Source of the DNA: Bacteroidetes bacterium HGW-Bacteroidetes-17
GTDB lineage: Bacteria > Bacteroidota > Bacteroidia > Bacteroidales > GCA-2711565
DNA: 37,435 bases
Assembly (NCBI GenBank): GCA_002840985.1
Contig: PHDM01000021.1
Span: 1 to 37,435 of the forward strand
Direction: 5' to 3'
Part shown: positions 1-9,400 of the stretch, piece after piece
Layout: each line of letters begins with the position of its first letter
Position numbering within the stretch: the first letter of the stretch is position 1
Position numbers and translations under genes: made by a program
The notes under the pieces: model-generated
What the model saw: the letters and a program-made list of their open reading frames with translations, nothing else
Database searches by the model: none
What the model was told of the DNA's origin: nothing

Positions 1-439
<439 letters not shown>

Positions 440-452
440 TTAAAATTAATAA

Positions 453-731
453 TTAAACGATAGCAACGATGTCGGATTCGCGCATAATCAAATAGTCTTT
501 TCCTTCAACCACTATTTCAGTTCCACTGTATTTTCCATAAAGTACGTTGTCACCTACTTTTACGGTCATTGGTTCATCTTTTTTACCTGGGCCAACAGCC
601 AGTACGATCCCTTTTTGAGGCTTTTCTTTTGCTGTGTCGGGGATGATGATACCACCCGCTGTTTTTACTTCAGCAGCAGCAGGCTCGATGATAACTCTAT
701 CTGCCAGAGGTTTAATGTTTAATTTTCCCAT
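453..731 (-). CDS. groES: Co-chaperonin GroES
   Basis: Ten-kilodalton co-chaperonin that caps the GroEL cavity as a heptamer in the cytosol. The 92-residue product has the family's normal length and signatures: [11 protein letters not shown] at the start, the mobile loop region [18 protein letters not shown] around residues 24-42, the turn VGPGKK, and the C-terminal core YGKYSGTEI...[13 protein letters not shown]. It is followed 25 nt later by groEL. A strong terminator (816-851) separates it from secG upstream, so groESL is probably its own transcription unit with its promoter in 732-811. I see no CIRCE-type heat-shock operator there. Confidence 0.98.
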   Translation of the reverse strand: MGKLNIKPLADRVIIEPAAAEVKTAGGIIIPDTAKEKPQKGIVLAVGPGKKDEPMTVKVGDNVLYGKYSGTEIVVEGKDYLIMRESDIVAIV

Positions 732-811
732 TTTTTGATTAATTTATATGTTTACAATATCATTTCAATACGTCCAAAGGCATTTGCACATTTTGTGCCA
801 AGTCGATATTC

Positions 812-851
812 AAAAAAAAATGTCAGATTTTTATGACAATCTGACATTTTT
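812..851 (-). terminator. Rho-independent terminator after secG
   Basis: A perfect 14-bp inverted repeat (816-829 pairing with 838-851, 8-nt loop) starts 17 nt beyond the secG stop in the direction of transcription. The minus-strand transcript then enters a run of nine T (complement of 812-820). It should end the sigma-54 activator/lptE/secG transcript before groES. Confidence 0.85.
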
Positions 852-868
852 CTCAAGATAAGAATCTT

Positions 869-1182
869 TTATTTTTTCTCCTCTTCACGAGGTGGTGGAG
901 CTTGATAATCTTGAACCGGCAAACTGGCTGGTTGTGTATTGTTGATCTGGTCCCTCAATTCGGTATCAACCGTGTTTTGTGTTTCAGTACTGTCGCCAAT
1001 TTGTTTGGTTTGTTGTTTAAGAGATTTAACAACCTCAATAACAGCCTTGTCAATTCCACGTGATTTGACCCTGCAAAGTTTGACGCAAGACCTCCTCCTT
1101 TAGAGTTTTGAACAAGAACTACCAAGATCAATAAGATGCAGGTGATCAGAATTAGAACCGATACTAGAATATATGTGCCCAT
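869..1182 (-). pseudogene. secG: secG, preprotein translocase subunit, disrupted by a groEL fragment
   Basis: SecG is the small two-helix inner-membrane subunit of SecYEG. The N-terminal ~40 codons are typical: first transmembrane helix at residues 4-24, then VLVQNSKGGGLASNFAGSN. Just after that (junction 1060/1061) the sequence switches to a 79-bp piece identical to groEL. The open frame then encodes unrelated residues and stops at 955. The expected second helix is absent in every frame. After the insert, a different frame (in phase with the groEL piece) encodes a polar tail ending QAPPPREEEKK with a stop at 869, which looks like the native SecG C-terminus. Either the gene is broken or the contig is chimeric here. 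Confidence 0.85.
982..1060. repeat. Direct repeat copy B (groEL fragment inside secG)
   Basis: Exact 79-bp copy of bases 1-79. In groEL it encodes GIDKAV through GDSTE. Here it replaces the middle of secG, including the second transmembrane segment. The junctions are at 1060/1061 (secG N-terminal part) and 981/982 (secG tail). Confidence 0.95.
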
Positions 1183-1200
1183 TGTTTTTTGTTTTTCAGG

Positions 1201-1977
1201 TTATTGTATTTCTTTTTCTATTTTTTCAATTTGGGCTGCAAAGTAACTGCTTTTTTCCGGATATTTCAAGCTTAATTTGCGATAAATTTTAGTTGCCTTT
1301 ACTTTATAGCCCTGATCGTAATAAATTTTGGCAAGCGTTTCGCTCACAATATTTTCCTGATCAACAATGCTTTGTTGCGCTAATTCAAGAGGATTGTAGA
1401 ATGCTGATTGATGACGGGTTATACTCGGAGAGGTATAAATGAATTGATTGATGAGTTCAGCCCGACTTTTTGATTTGTTCTCATCTTTCAATCTTTCTAT
1501 TTCCTTTACTGGTGTTGTTTCAGTTTGGATAACAGGTTTGCCTTTAGCCTCTTTTTTCGCACGTTCGATTTCGGCTAATTTCCTTTCAATCCTGGCTTTC
1601 AGTTCCTGAATCTTGATGGAATCGCGTTTTGTTTTTTCGTCAAGTTCTTTGTCGATAACTTCAGCCTGTGCATCTTTAACTTTTTCAATAAATTCATCCG
1701 GAAACTCTACATTTTCAAGTTTATCGCTCAGTTGATCAATATGCATCTTAAGCATTTTGCGATCAGTAACTATTGCTGCGTTTTTACCAAGTTGTGATTC
1801 GAATTGAATATTCTTCTCTTTGAAAAAATTTAAACTTAAAAGGGTTTCAATGGAAGCACAATAGGGATAATCTCTTGATAATTGCTGAAGTAAAACTGCA
1901 GATTCTGCATTAAGGCTAGATGGTTTGTTTAAATACTCAATAAATTGTTCTCTTTTCATCGTATGAAATGTTACCAA
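1201..1977 (-). CDS. TPR-like/coiled-coil protein of the lptE-secG locus
   Basis: Function not established. The 258-residue product has no signal peptide or membrane helix, so it should be cytoplasmic. Residues ~105-150 are very rich in Lys/Glu and likely form a coiled coil. The last ~45 residues (LAKIYYDQGYKVKATKIYRKL) resemble one TPR helix pair. The ATG used overlaps the end of lptE by 7 nt; a second in-frame ATG at 1959 (MKREQFIEYL) would remove the overlap and six residues and is an equally plausible start. It lies between lptE and secG, an order I recall from other Bacteroidota, and is presumably cotranscribed with both. Confidence 0.8.
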   Translation of the reverse strand: MVTFHTMKREQFIEYLNKPSSLNAESAVLLQQLSRDYPYCASIETLLSLNFFKEKNIQFESQLGKNAAIVTDRKMLKMHIDQLSDKLENVEFPDEFIEKVKDAQAEVIDKELDEKTKRDSIKIQELKARIERKLAEIERAKKEAKGKPVIQTETTPVKEIERLKDENKSKSRAELINQFIYTSPSITRHQSAFYNPLELAQQSIVDQENIVSETLAKIYYDQGYKVKATKIYRKLSLKYPEKSSYFAAQIEKIEKEIQ

Positions 1978-2483
1978 TTTACAACTGTCGCGTTAAAAAT
2001 GTCGTCAACCAGGGCCTCAGCGATCACGGAAATTAATGCATCCTGAACATCCACAAAGTTTTCTGAACTTGGATAATCTTCATAACGGGTGATCTTGCTG
2101 CTTTTAAAATCTTTTGAAGGATCATAAACATTTACAAAGTTGACTTCAACGGTAATTGTCAGACGGTTTAATGCAGCCGTTTGGTCCGGTTGAATTGCCA
2201 AAGGATCTGTTTTATATTCAGTTATGATCCCAACAATTTGTAAATCGCCACCTGTTTCAGTTATGTTTAATTGCGTTTGAGATGAAAAACGATTTTTTAA
2301 TTTGTCTGTTAAGATTTGGCCTAAACTTGGTTCTACAAGGGCCGCTTTATTTTCAAAATACGCAATGTTAATCGTTTTGGCTTCAGCAGGAATTGATGCC
2401 CCACTGAATGAATAGATTCCGCAACCTCCTAAAGATAAGATAATAAAAGTCAGAAACAAAAGTGTCATGTTTTTGTTTAGCAT
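1971..2483 (-). CDS. lptE: LptE-like outer-membrane lipoprotein (LPS assembly)
   Basis: Probable partner of the LptD barrel that inserts lipopolysaccharide into the outer membrane. The 170-residue product starts with a lipoprotein signal peptide and lipobox LGGC with the lipidated Cys at position 21. The stretch YSFSGASIPAEAKTINIAYFEN just after it, and later VEPSLGQILTDKLKNRF, are characteristic of the Bacteroidota LptE family. The start lies 9 nt downstream of the sigma-54 activator stop, and its 3' end overlaps the next gene, so cotranscription is likely. Confidence 0.9.
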   Translation of the reverse strand: MLNKNMTLLFLTFIILSLGGCGIYSFSGASIPAEAKTINIAYFENKAALVEPSLGQILTDKLKNRFSSQTQLNITETGGDLQIVGIITEYKTDPLAIQPDQTAALNRLTITVEVNFVNVYDPSKDFKSSKITRYEDYPSSENFVDVQDALISVIAEALVDDIFNATVVNW

Positions 2484-2492
2484 AGCCTAGGT

Positions 2493-3710
2493 CTATTTGA
2501 TATTATATTCTTTGATTTTTCGATACAGTGTACGTTCAGATATCCCCAGCTCATCGGCTGCATTTTTTCTTTTACCTTTATGCTTTTCAAGAGCTTGCCT
2601 GATCATTTCAATTTCCCTTTTTTGAAGCGATAAGGATTCTTCAACTACCTCTGAATTCTGAATGGGTTCATTCAAATTTTCATCCATCCTTTGTTGAATT
2701 TCAATTTTATTCAATTCAAATGAGTCATCATCCTGATATAATTTTTTAATGAGTTTGGCATTACTTTCAGCACTGCTAATTTCTCCATTTTCAACAATGT
2801 CGAGCACAATTTTCTTCAAATCATTGATGTCTTTTTTCATGTCAAAAAGCACCTTGTACAAAATATCACGTTCCGAAAAATCTTCCTTTTCTTTGCTTGT
2901 TTTATACAGAACCGGTAAATCACTCCCAACACCGTGGGGTAAATATTTTTGTAGGATTGCAGCAGTGATAAAATGTTCTTTTTCGATGATTGAGATTTGT
3001 TCAGCGGTATTTTTTAATTGGCGAATATTTCCATTCCATCGGTAATTTGTTAGAATCGAAACCGCTTCCTCATCCAATTGCAAAGCAGGCATTCTGTATT
3101 TTTCGGCAAAGTCGGCAGCAAATTTCCTGAATAATAAAAAAATATCCTCTTTCCGATCACGCAAAGGAGGAACGAAAATTGGAACCGTATTCAGCCGGTA
3201 AAATAAATCCTGACGGAATTTTCCTTCGTTGATGGCTTCCGGAACATTTACATTGGTGGCAGCAACAACCCTTACATTGGTTTTGATCACTTTTGAAGAA
3301 CCGACTTTCATAAATTCGCCTGTTTCCAAAACGCGTAACAACCTAACCTGGGTTGAAAGCGGAAGTTCTGCGACTTCATCCAAAAAAATGGTGCCACCAT
3401 TAACCACTTCAAAATAACCTTTACGCGATTCGTGCGCACCTGTAAATGAACCTTTTTCATGGCCAAATAATTCTGAGTCGATGGTGCCTTCAGGAATCGC
3501 ACCGCAGTTTACGGCAATGTACGGGCCATGTTTGCGTGAACTTAATTGATGGATGATTTGAGGAAAAACTTCTTTCCCGGTGCCACTTTCGCCCGTAATA
3601 AAAACAGTGATGTCAGTTGGGGCAACCTGTCGGGCCACGTCAATTGCCCTGTCTAAAAGAGGAGAAACCCCTATGATCGCGAATCGTTGTTTTAATGCTT
3701 GAATCTCCAT
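2493..3710 (-). CDS. Sigma-54-dependent transcriptional activator (bEBP) without a receiver domain
   Basis: AAA+ ATPase that remodels sigma-54 RNA polymerase to open promoters. Visible parts: Walker A GESGTGKE at residues 40-47, sigma-54 contact loop GSFTGA at 87-92 (Ser in place of the usual first Ala of GAFTGA), Walker B GGTIFLDE at 105-112, and sensor regions up to about 260. A variable acidic linker follows (~270-365), then a Fis-type helix-turn-helix at ~376-405 ending ERTLYRKIKEYNIK. There is no N-terminal receiver or other sensory domain, so activity may be set by expression or by a partner protein. It leads the operon with lptE and secG. A good -33/-7 promoter lies 54 nt upstream. Confidence 0.93.
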   Translation of the reverse strand: MEIQALKQRFAIIGVSPLLDRAIDVARQVAPTDITVFITGESGTGKEVFPQIIHQLSSRKHGPYIAVNCGAIPEGTIDSELFGHEKGSFTGAHESRKGYFEVVNGGTIFLDEVAELPLSTQVRLLRVLETGEFMKVGSSKVIKTNVRVVAATNVNVPEAINEGKFRQDLFYRLNTVPIFVPPLRDRKEDIFLLFRKFAADFAEKYRMPALQLDEEAVSILTNYRWNGNIRQLKNTAEQISIIEKEHFITAAILQKYLPHGVGSDLPVLYKTSKEKEDFSERDILYKVLFDMKKDINDLKKIVLDIVENGEISSAESNAKLIKKLYQDDDSFELNKIEIQQRMDENLNEPIQNSEVVEESLSLQKREIEMIRQALEKHKGKRKNAADELGISERTLYRKIKEYNIK

Positions 3711-3763
3711 TATTAAAAAATTTCTTTCGATGAACGCTCAAAATGGTTGAACACCGCAAAATG

Positions 3764-3797
3764 CAAAGTTAGGGAAAAATCCTTCCCTAATCAAAAA
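3764..3797 (-). promoter_or_regulatory. Bacteroidetes-type promoter of the sigma-54 activator gene with an internal palindrome
   Basis: On the minus strand a -33 box TTTTTG (3792-3797) is followed after exactly 20 nt by a -7 box TAACTTTG (3764-3771), a good match to the Bacteroidota consensus TTTG/TAnnTTTG. A perfect 8-bp inverted repeat, TTAGGGAA with TTCCCTAA (3769-3776 and 3783-3790, 6-nt spacer), fills the space between the boxes and overlaps the -7 box. It could be an operator. The hairpin has no T-run, so it is a weak candidate for the pheT terminator. Confidence 0.65.
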
Positions 3798-3829
3798 CGT
3801 GCTTTAACTTAACGGTTTAGACAATTGAT

Positions 3830-6298
3830 TTATTTTCGGATGCTTGCATTCAATTGCTGCTCGAATGTCAACATCAGTTTATTCATTACTTTGTCAACTA
3901 CCTTATCGGTCAAGGTTTGATATTCATCGCGTAAAATAAAACTTAATGCATATGATTTTTTGCCTTTCTCAATCTTGTCGCCTTCGTAAATATCGAAAAG
4001 TAAAACAGATTTTAGCAGTTTCCGTTCTGTTTTAAAAGCAAGGTCCTTAATCGATTCAAATGTAACTTCTTTATTCAGCATGAGTGCCAAATCACGACGA
4101 ACTTCCTGGAATTTTGGAATTTCGCTGAATTGAGTCTTGGATTTGCGGACAGCTTTAGAAAGTTGATCCCAGCTGAAATCAGCATAAAACACCTTTTGCT
4201 TGATGTCAAATTGTTTCAATATTTTTTTCGATAGAGAACCGAAGTTAACCATCTCTTTATTGTTTAGATGAATGGTTTGGCCATATTCAAAAAGTGCATC
4301 GACATCTTCATTAACCTGAATGTTGGAAAGATTAACATCCAAGCGCTTCAGAATTTGATGAACGAAGAATTTTAAGGAATAAAAATCGACCTGACGTGAT
4401 TCTTGTTGCCAATTTTCGGGAGCAATTTTCCCGCTCAAGAAAACCGCCAGATGTTTTGATTCATGAAATTTATCAAGCGCATTTGCTAAATTGATTTCAG
4501 CATTTGATTTTGAATAAATTTGTCCGAATTCATAAAACTTAATATCCGGATTTTTCCGGTTCTGATTATATTCGATCGATTCAAGACCACCGAAAAGGAG
4601 GCTCTGACGCAGTACATCCAAATCACTGCTTACCGGATTTAAGACTTTTACGTTCTCTTCGGCTTTGTATACTTCCTGTTTTTCAAAATATTTTGAATTG
4701 ATCAGGGAATTATTCATGATTTCAAAAAACCCGTTATCCGACAAAAAGGCCGAAATCTGATTCTGTAAAAGTTCTTTACGGTCTTGCTCATCGCTGTACG
4801 AAAGTGAAGAATTGAGATTTTCGGAATATTCAATATTATTATACCCGTAAATTCTTAAAATTTCTTCAATGACATCTGCTTCACGGGTAACATCCACTTT
4901 GTAAGTAGGGATGAGCAAATTCAATCCAAGCTCGGTTTCATCAATAATTTCGATACCCAGATTCACTAAAATGCGTTTAATCACCGATCGGTCGATGCAT
5001 TTACCAATGAGTCGATCAACATTTGTATATTCGATTTCAACCGACCATTTTTGGATGGGGGAAGGATAAACATCAACAATATTACTGGTGATCAATCCAG
5101 CGGCTAATTCTTTAAATAAAAGACAGGCCCTTTTCAACGCGTATTCCGTCATATTTGGGTCAGCTCCACGCTCAAAGCGGAATGAAGCATCGGTTTGCAG
5201 TCCGTGAAATTTTGAAGTTTTCCGAATCGTTGCCGGATCAAAATAAGCGCTTTCAAGAAACAAATTGCTTGTTGTGGCAGTAATTCCGGAACCCAATCCT
5301 CCGTAAACTCCGGCCATACACATGCCTTCGGTCGAATTGCAAATCATCAAATCATTTTGATTTAAGGATCGTTCCTGCTCGTCGAGCGTAATAAATTTTG
5401 TTCCTTCTTTCAGTTTTTTAACGATCACTTTATTGCCATCAATGGCTTCTGCATTAAAAGCATGAAGTGGTTGGCCCGTTTCAAACAATATAAAATTGGT
5501 GATGTCCACCACGTTATTTATGGGTTTAAGCCCGAGTGTTTTTAAAAGGTTCTGCATCCATGCAGGAGAAGGTTTTACTTTAAGCCCACTAACGGTGATA
5601 CCTGTATATCGAGGACAAGCTTTGGCATCTTCAACCACAATTTCTATTTTACGGGTTTCGCTATCAACTTTAAAATCGGCTACCGATGGTATTTTAAGTT
5701 TATAGTTATGATCGGGGTAAATATTGTTTAACACCGCAACCAAATCCCTTGCAACGCCAATATGAGAAGTGGCATCTGCACGATTGGGAGTGAGCCCGAT
5801 TTCAAAAACATAATCTCCCTCAACCCCAAAATAATCTTTGGCCGGAGAACCAATTTTAGCACTGGGATCGAGAACCATGATTCCGGCGTGCTCTGTTCCA
5901 AGTCCAAGTTCATCTTCGGCACAAATCATTCCTTCTGAAATTTCACCCCGAATTTTTGATTTTTTAATTTCAAATGATTCGTTTCCCATGTAAATCATGG
6001 TGCCAACAGTGGCAACCGGAACTTTCTGACCCGCGGCAACATTCGGTGCTCCACAAACAATCGATAAAAGTTCTTCTCCACCGATATCAACGGTTGTACA
6101 AGATAATTTATCGGCATTAGGATGTTGGATCCTTGATTTTACTTCCCCAATCACAACCCCTTTTAATCCTCCCTTTACTGATTCTATTTTCTCGAAGCTT
6201 TCAACCTCCAGACCGCAATCGGTAAGTAAAACGGATAATTCTTCAGGTGCTAAATCAAAGTCGACATATCGTTTAAGCCAGTTATAAGAAATCTTCAT
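3830..6298 (-). CDS. pheT: Phenylalanyl-tRNA synthetase beta subunit
   Basis: Forms the (alpha-beta)2 enzyme that charges tRNA-Phe in the cytosol and edits mischarged Tyr. Its 822 residues are the normal length. Domains in order: N-terminal MKISYNWLKRYVDF module; EMAP-like tRNA-binding domain at ~40-150 (HPNADKLS, CGAPNVAAGQKVP); B3/B4 editing domain ~210-390; B5 domain ~410-485; catalytic-like core; C-terminal anticodon-binding FDX-ACB domain from ~728 (FPEVRRDLA-like PKFQEVRRDLALML). No pheS is next to it, so the alpha subunit must be elsewhere. It appears to be transcribed alone. Confidence 0.97.
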   Translation of the reverse strand: MKISYNWLKRYVDFDLAPEELSVLLTDCGLEVESFEKIESVKGGLKGVVIGEVKSRIQHPNADKLSCTTVDIGGEELLSIVCGAPNVAAGQKVPVATVGTMIYMGNESFEIKKSKIRGEISEGMICAEDELGLGTEHAGIMVLDPSAKIGSPAKDYFGVEGDYVFEIGLTPNRADATSHIGVARDLVAVLNNIYPDHNYKLKIPSVADFKVDSETRKIEIVVEDAKACPRYTGITVSGLKVKPSPAWMQNLLKTLGLKPINNVVDITNFILFETGQPLHAFNAEAIDGNKVIVKKLKEGTKFITLDEQERSLNQNDLMICNSTEGMCMAGVYGGLGSGITATTSNLFLESAYFDPATIRKTSKFHGLQTDASFRFERGADPNMTEYALKRACLLFKELAAGLITSNIVDVYPSPIQKWSVEIEYTNVDRLIGKCIDRSVIKRILVNLGIEIIDETELGLNLLIPTYKVDVTREADVIEEILRIYGYNNIEYSENLNSSLSYSDEQDRKELLQNQISAFLSDNGFFEIMNNSLINSKYFEKQEVYKAEENVKVLNPVSSDLDVLRQSLLFGGLESIEYNQNRKNPDIKFYEFGQIYSKSNAEINLANALDKFHESKHLAVFLSGKIAPENWQQESRQVDFYSLKFFVHQILKRLDVNLSNIQVNEDVDALFEYGQTIHLNNKEMVNFGSLSKKILKQFDIKQKVFYADFSWDQLSKAVRKSKTQFSEIPKFQEVRRDLALMLNKEVTFESIKDLAFKTERKLLKSVLLFDIYEGDKIEKGKKSYALSFILRDEYQTLTDKVVDKVMNKLMLTFEQQLNASIRK

Positions 6299-6722
6299 TG
6301 AAATTAATTTTGTTTAGGACGGTAAAAGTAAGGAATTTCTCCTTTTTATGGATGAAATTATTTAATGAATCGGAAACCGGAAGGTTAAGGGGCAGTTCAA
6401 ATGACTTGATGACTGGTCAGATTGAGCCTCTGCCAAAGGCGGATAAATGTCGAAATCTTGAGCCGATTTATGATTAAACAGCTCGACTGTACTCAACCAC
6501 CATTCATATTCACTCTGCGCTTGTCTAAGGGTGCAGAGAGGTCTATTACGAAGAATGCTTTCCCTTTTTATTTCCCAGTTCTCGACAAGCTCGAACTGAC
6601 CATATTCTCAAATTTTGTTCAAGTCATAAATAAGTAGGGGTCACATCGAGTCTGTCCAAGAGCTGGTTTCGCTCAATGTGACTACTCTGATTAAATATAA
6701 ACTTTTTGGACAGCCTCTGTAC
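6299..6722. repeat. 424-bp gene-free spacer with inverted repeats and copy 1 of a dispersed element
   Basis: I see no credible gene here. The segment 6401-6426 (atgacttgat, gactggtcag, attgag) matches 9401-9426 with two differences, and the end near 6703-6717 (ctttttggacagcctc) resembles 9525-9540, so 6401-6717 looks like one copy of an element also present upstream of the barrel gene. Inside it are imperfect hairpins: GTCACATCGAG at 6640-6650 pairs with 6672-6682 (one mismatch), and CTGTCCAA at 6652-6659 pairs with 6705-6712. Fragments such as ctcgacaagctcgaactgac resemble common Bacteroidota intergenic repeats. Confidence 0.6.
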
Positions 6723-9356
6723 CTAAAAACTAAACCTGACCGACATAAATACCTGAGAAGGGCGCAACAAATACGTTGATTCTGAAACCATGAATGCATA
6801 TGCCTGATAGCTTGTATAATTCTTGGTATTGAAAATATTGTTCCAACGAAGTTCAAGGTCAATTTTCTTTTTTGTGAGGGTATAACGATAAAGCAAATCG
6901 GCAAAAAAGTTATGAGTACCCTGAAGTTTGCAATACTCAGCCGACAGACTAAAAGTTTGGTTTTTGGTTGGAAATGCAAAGCTATTAAATTTATGTCTTA
7001 ATATTGAAATCTTACTTCTGAGCTCCTTTTCAATGAAAGTTTGAATATAAGTTGCATCAAGTTCATATTCGGTATTAAACCATTCGGTGACATGGACATT
7101 GAGGCTGGGGCTGAAGTTGGAAAACTGGGTTGTGGTATTGAACAAGGTTTCATTAATCAACGATTTTCCTTCGTTGCGATTATAGCTTGCCCGAAAACTG
7201 AGGGTCGATTTCGCCTCGGCAAAATACTTGCTGCTTTGTACATTTAAACTATGCGAATAAGACGTGTTTGGAAGCTTTGATGCTTGCAGTATCGTGGTTC
7301 CGTCTAACTGGATAAGATTACTGAACATTAAATTGCTTTGATTAATACTGTAGAGATAACTGATTGAATTGAAAAATGAAGTGATGGGGTTTCGGTACGA
7401 CAAAAAGGATATAAAATTGTGGCGTGAAGTTTCGGATAAAGGTGCTGCATTCCGGCTCAGATTACGGTAATTTTTCAGGATATATCCGTAGTGAACCCTG
7501 TCGATGTCTCCCAATCGGTTGGCATAGGTCCAGGATGCCCTCACGGTCCAGAAATTATGAAATTTATAATTTAAAGAGAGACTTGGGTCGAATAGAAATC
7601 GTTCAAGATTTTGCCCCGATTCTGAAATTACATCGTTTAAATTGACCCTTTGCCAGCTTAACGGAAGTTTCGCATTGATACTAAAGGTGCCGTGTTTATA
7701 TTCAACTTCTGACTGGAAATAAGCCTGGGTATGCCGGGCATCCAGGTTATTGGAAAAACCGGCTCCTACTTCACTTACTTCATTCTGCTGAGTGGTTAAA
7801 ATATTACTTTCAAATGTTTGCTTACGAAAAGCAATCCCCAATCGTGGCGTAAAACTGAACCTGTTCCATGCAAACCCGAAACTGGCCGAGTGATCCGCGA
7901 AAAATCGGGTCAGGTCAATTTGTTGGAGCACTTTTTCGTAGGGTTCATCCTGGTTCAAAACGCCTTCGAACTGACCCGGGACTACTTCCAAACGGTGTGG
8001 GCTGTTATCGTAACTAATGTATGATTGAAATTCGACCAGATGTTTGCCCACGGGATTCACCGATCGCAATTCGTTTGAAATCGATTTTAAAGGATTTTTT
8101 AAAGATTGCGCTATATCGTTCCCATCCGTAAAAACGGCACCCATTTGTTTGTCCCAACGCGATTGTATTTTCAAATCGTTGTTCAGGTAATTTTTCTCTA
8201 CATTTCGGCTAAGGCTGAACTCCGCTTGCAGGTATTTGTCGTTAAACCGGTTGTCGATAATCTCGTTAAAAGTAAGGGTGTCGATAGGAGTGAAGAGGGT
8301 ACGTTGCATACTTGCCTGCTGACGCTGATTGTCGGTGATGTAATAAAGATTGGTACGGAGCTGAAAATCTTTATTCATGCGCAGCAATCCATTAAAATTA
8401 AGCAGATGGATTTTATTGTCGAGATATCGTTTTTGGTCGATGCCCGGAAGACTGGCAGCCTGAATACTAAGCATGTCAGGATTTGCACTTGGGCGATCGG
8501 CATTGTGAATAAAATCTTCCAAGGTCATGATTCTTAGCTGTTGCGATACATCCTTGCCACTATTATTGGTTTGGTAAGAAGTTACTACCTGAAAATTTTT
8601 TGTGAAAAACATGGGCGTGATTTTTACATCCCATAAAAATGGGCTCAGACCGATTCCTAACTGGGCAGTTCCGGTGGTGGTGATGTCACGTTTTAATTTC
8701 AGGTTTAGTGAGGCTTGTTGCGAGATAACCCTTTTTTCAAGTATCCGGATGGGCTGATGGTTTTCCATGATCTCGACCGTGCTTACCGTGCCGTGGGGCA
8801 GGTTTTTGCTGATCACCCCATAACGACCTTTCATCAGGTCGAGCCCTTCCACATAAAATTTCAAGAGGGGCAACCCCTGATACAGGATATTTCCATTGTC
8901 CTCAATTTCGATGCCCGGCATTTTGCGCAACACATCTTCAATGGCGCGGTCCTCTTTTCCTGCAAACGAACTCACTAAGTAACTAAGGGTATCGCCCCGC
9001 CGTTCGATCGCTGATGCCTTTACGGTAAATGATTCTAATTGCTTTGTATCATATTCCAATTCGAATTGCAGGCTTTGCGAAGAATTGGCAATGCGGCGAT
9101 GTAGTTTGCTAAATTGTACGGAGCTAAGTTCAATGTCGAGGCTGTCGGCTTTGCTGTTTACTTTGGTTTGGAAACGGCCCTCAGCATCACTTACGGCGAA
9201 TGCGATCATTAATTTGCTATCGGGCAAATACACCAAAATATTGATACCCGGCAAAGTCTCGCCATCTTTATCTTTTAGTTGTCCCTGAAGGGTGATTTGT
9301 CCACAGAGATTTTGCCAAAAAAGCAGGGTGATCAATAAAGTTATAACGTATCGCAT
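6723..9356 (-). CDS. Outer-membrane barrel protein with carboxypeptidase-regulatory domain and TonB-type plug
   Basis: Predicted outer-membrane protein of 877 residues. It has a signal peptide (about residues 1-19), a carboxypeptidase-regulatory-like beta domain at ~21-105 (ITLQGQLKDKDGETLPGINI), a plug-like region at ~112-215 (IEDVLRKMPGIEIEDNGNI, then YVEGLDLMKGRYG) and a long beta-strand-rich part to the end. It closes with Phe (SVRFSF), as expected of BAM-inserted barrels. I see no TonB box. Proteins of this architecture commonly neighbour GLPGLI genes, and here it follows two of them on the same strand. The substrate is unknown; export or import of a peptide is inference only. The ends are flanked by copies of a dispersed repeat. 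Confidence 0.88.
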   Translation of the reverse strand: MRYVITLLITLLFWQNLCGQITLQGQLKDKDGETLPGINILVYLPDSKLMIAFAVSDAEGRFQTKVNSKADSLDIELSSVQFSKLHRRIANSSQSLQFELEYDTKQLESFTVKASAIERRGDTLSYLVSSFAGKEDRAIEDVLRKMPGIEIEDNGNILYQGLPLLKFYVEGLDLMKGRYGVISKNLPHGTVSTVEIMENHQPIRILEKRVISQQASLNLKLKRDITTTGTAQLGIGLSPFLWDVKITPMFFTKNFQVVTSYQTNNSGKDVSQQLRIMTLEDFIHNADRPSANPDMLSIQAASLPGIDQKRYLDNKIHLLNFNGLLRMNKDFQLRTNLYYITDNQRQQASMQRTLFTPIDTLTFNEIIDNRFNDKYLQAEFSLSRNVEKNYLNNDLKIQSRWDKQMGAVFTDGNDIAQSLKNPLKSISNELRSVNPVGKHLVEFQSYISYDNSPHRLEVVPGQFEGVLNQDEPYEKVLQQIDLTRFFADHSASFGFAWNRFSFTPRLGIAFRKQTFESNILTTQQNEVSEVGAGFSNNLDARHTQAYFQSEVEYKHGTFSINAKLPLSWQRVNLNDVISESGQNLERFLFDPSLSLNYKFHNFWTVRASWTYANRLGDIDRVHYGYILKNYRNLSRNAAPLSETSRHNFISFLSYRNPITSFFNSISYLYSINQSNLMFSNLIQLDGTTILQASKLPNTSYSHSLNVQSSKYFAEAKSTLSFRASYNRNEGKSLINETLFNTTTQFSNFSPSLNVHVTEWFNTEYELDATYIQTFIEKELRSKISILRHKFNSFAFPTKNQTFSLSAEYCKLQGTHNFFADLLYRYTLTKKKIDLELRWNNIFNTKNYTSYQAYAFMVSESTYLLRPSQVFMSVRFSF

Positions 9357-9400
9357 AAACTTAGTTTAATCATTTTTAAAACTTTTGAGTTTATCTGAAA

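Noticed and set aside
6422-6637. 71-aa plus-strand open frame in the pheT-barrel spacer
   Set aside because: It consists of intergenic-repeat sequence with hairpins, and the product has no protein-like pattern.
8106-8537. 143-aa plus-strand open frame inside the barrel gene
   Set aside because: It lies fully antisense to the 877-aa outer-membrane protein, has no start context or family likeness, and is explained by codon bias of the real gene.
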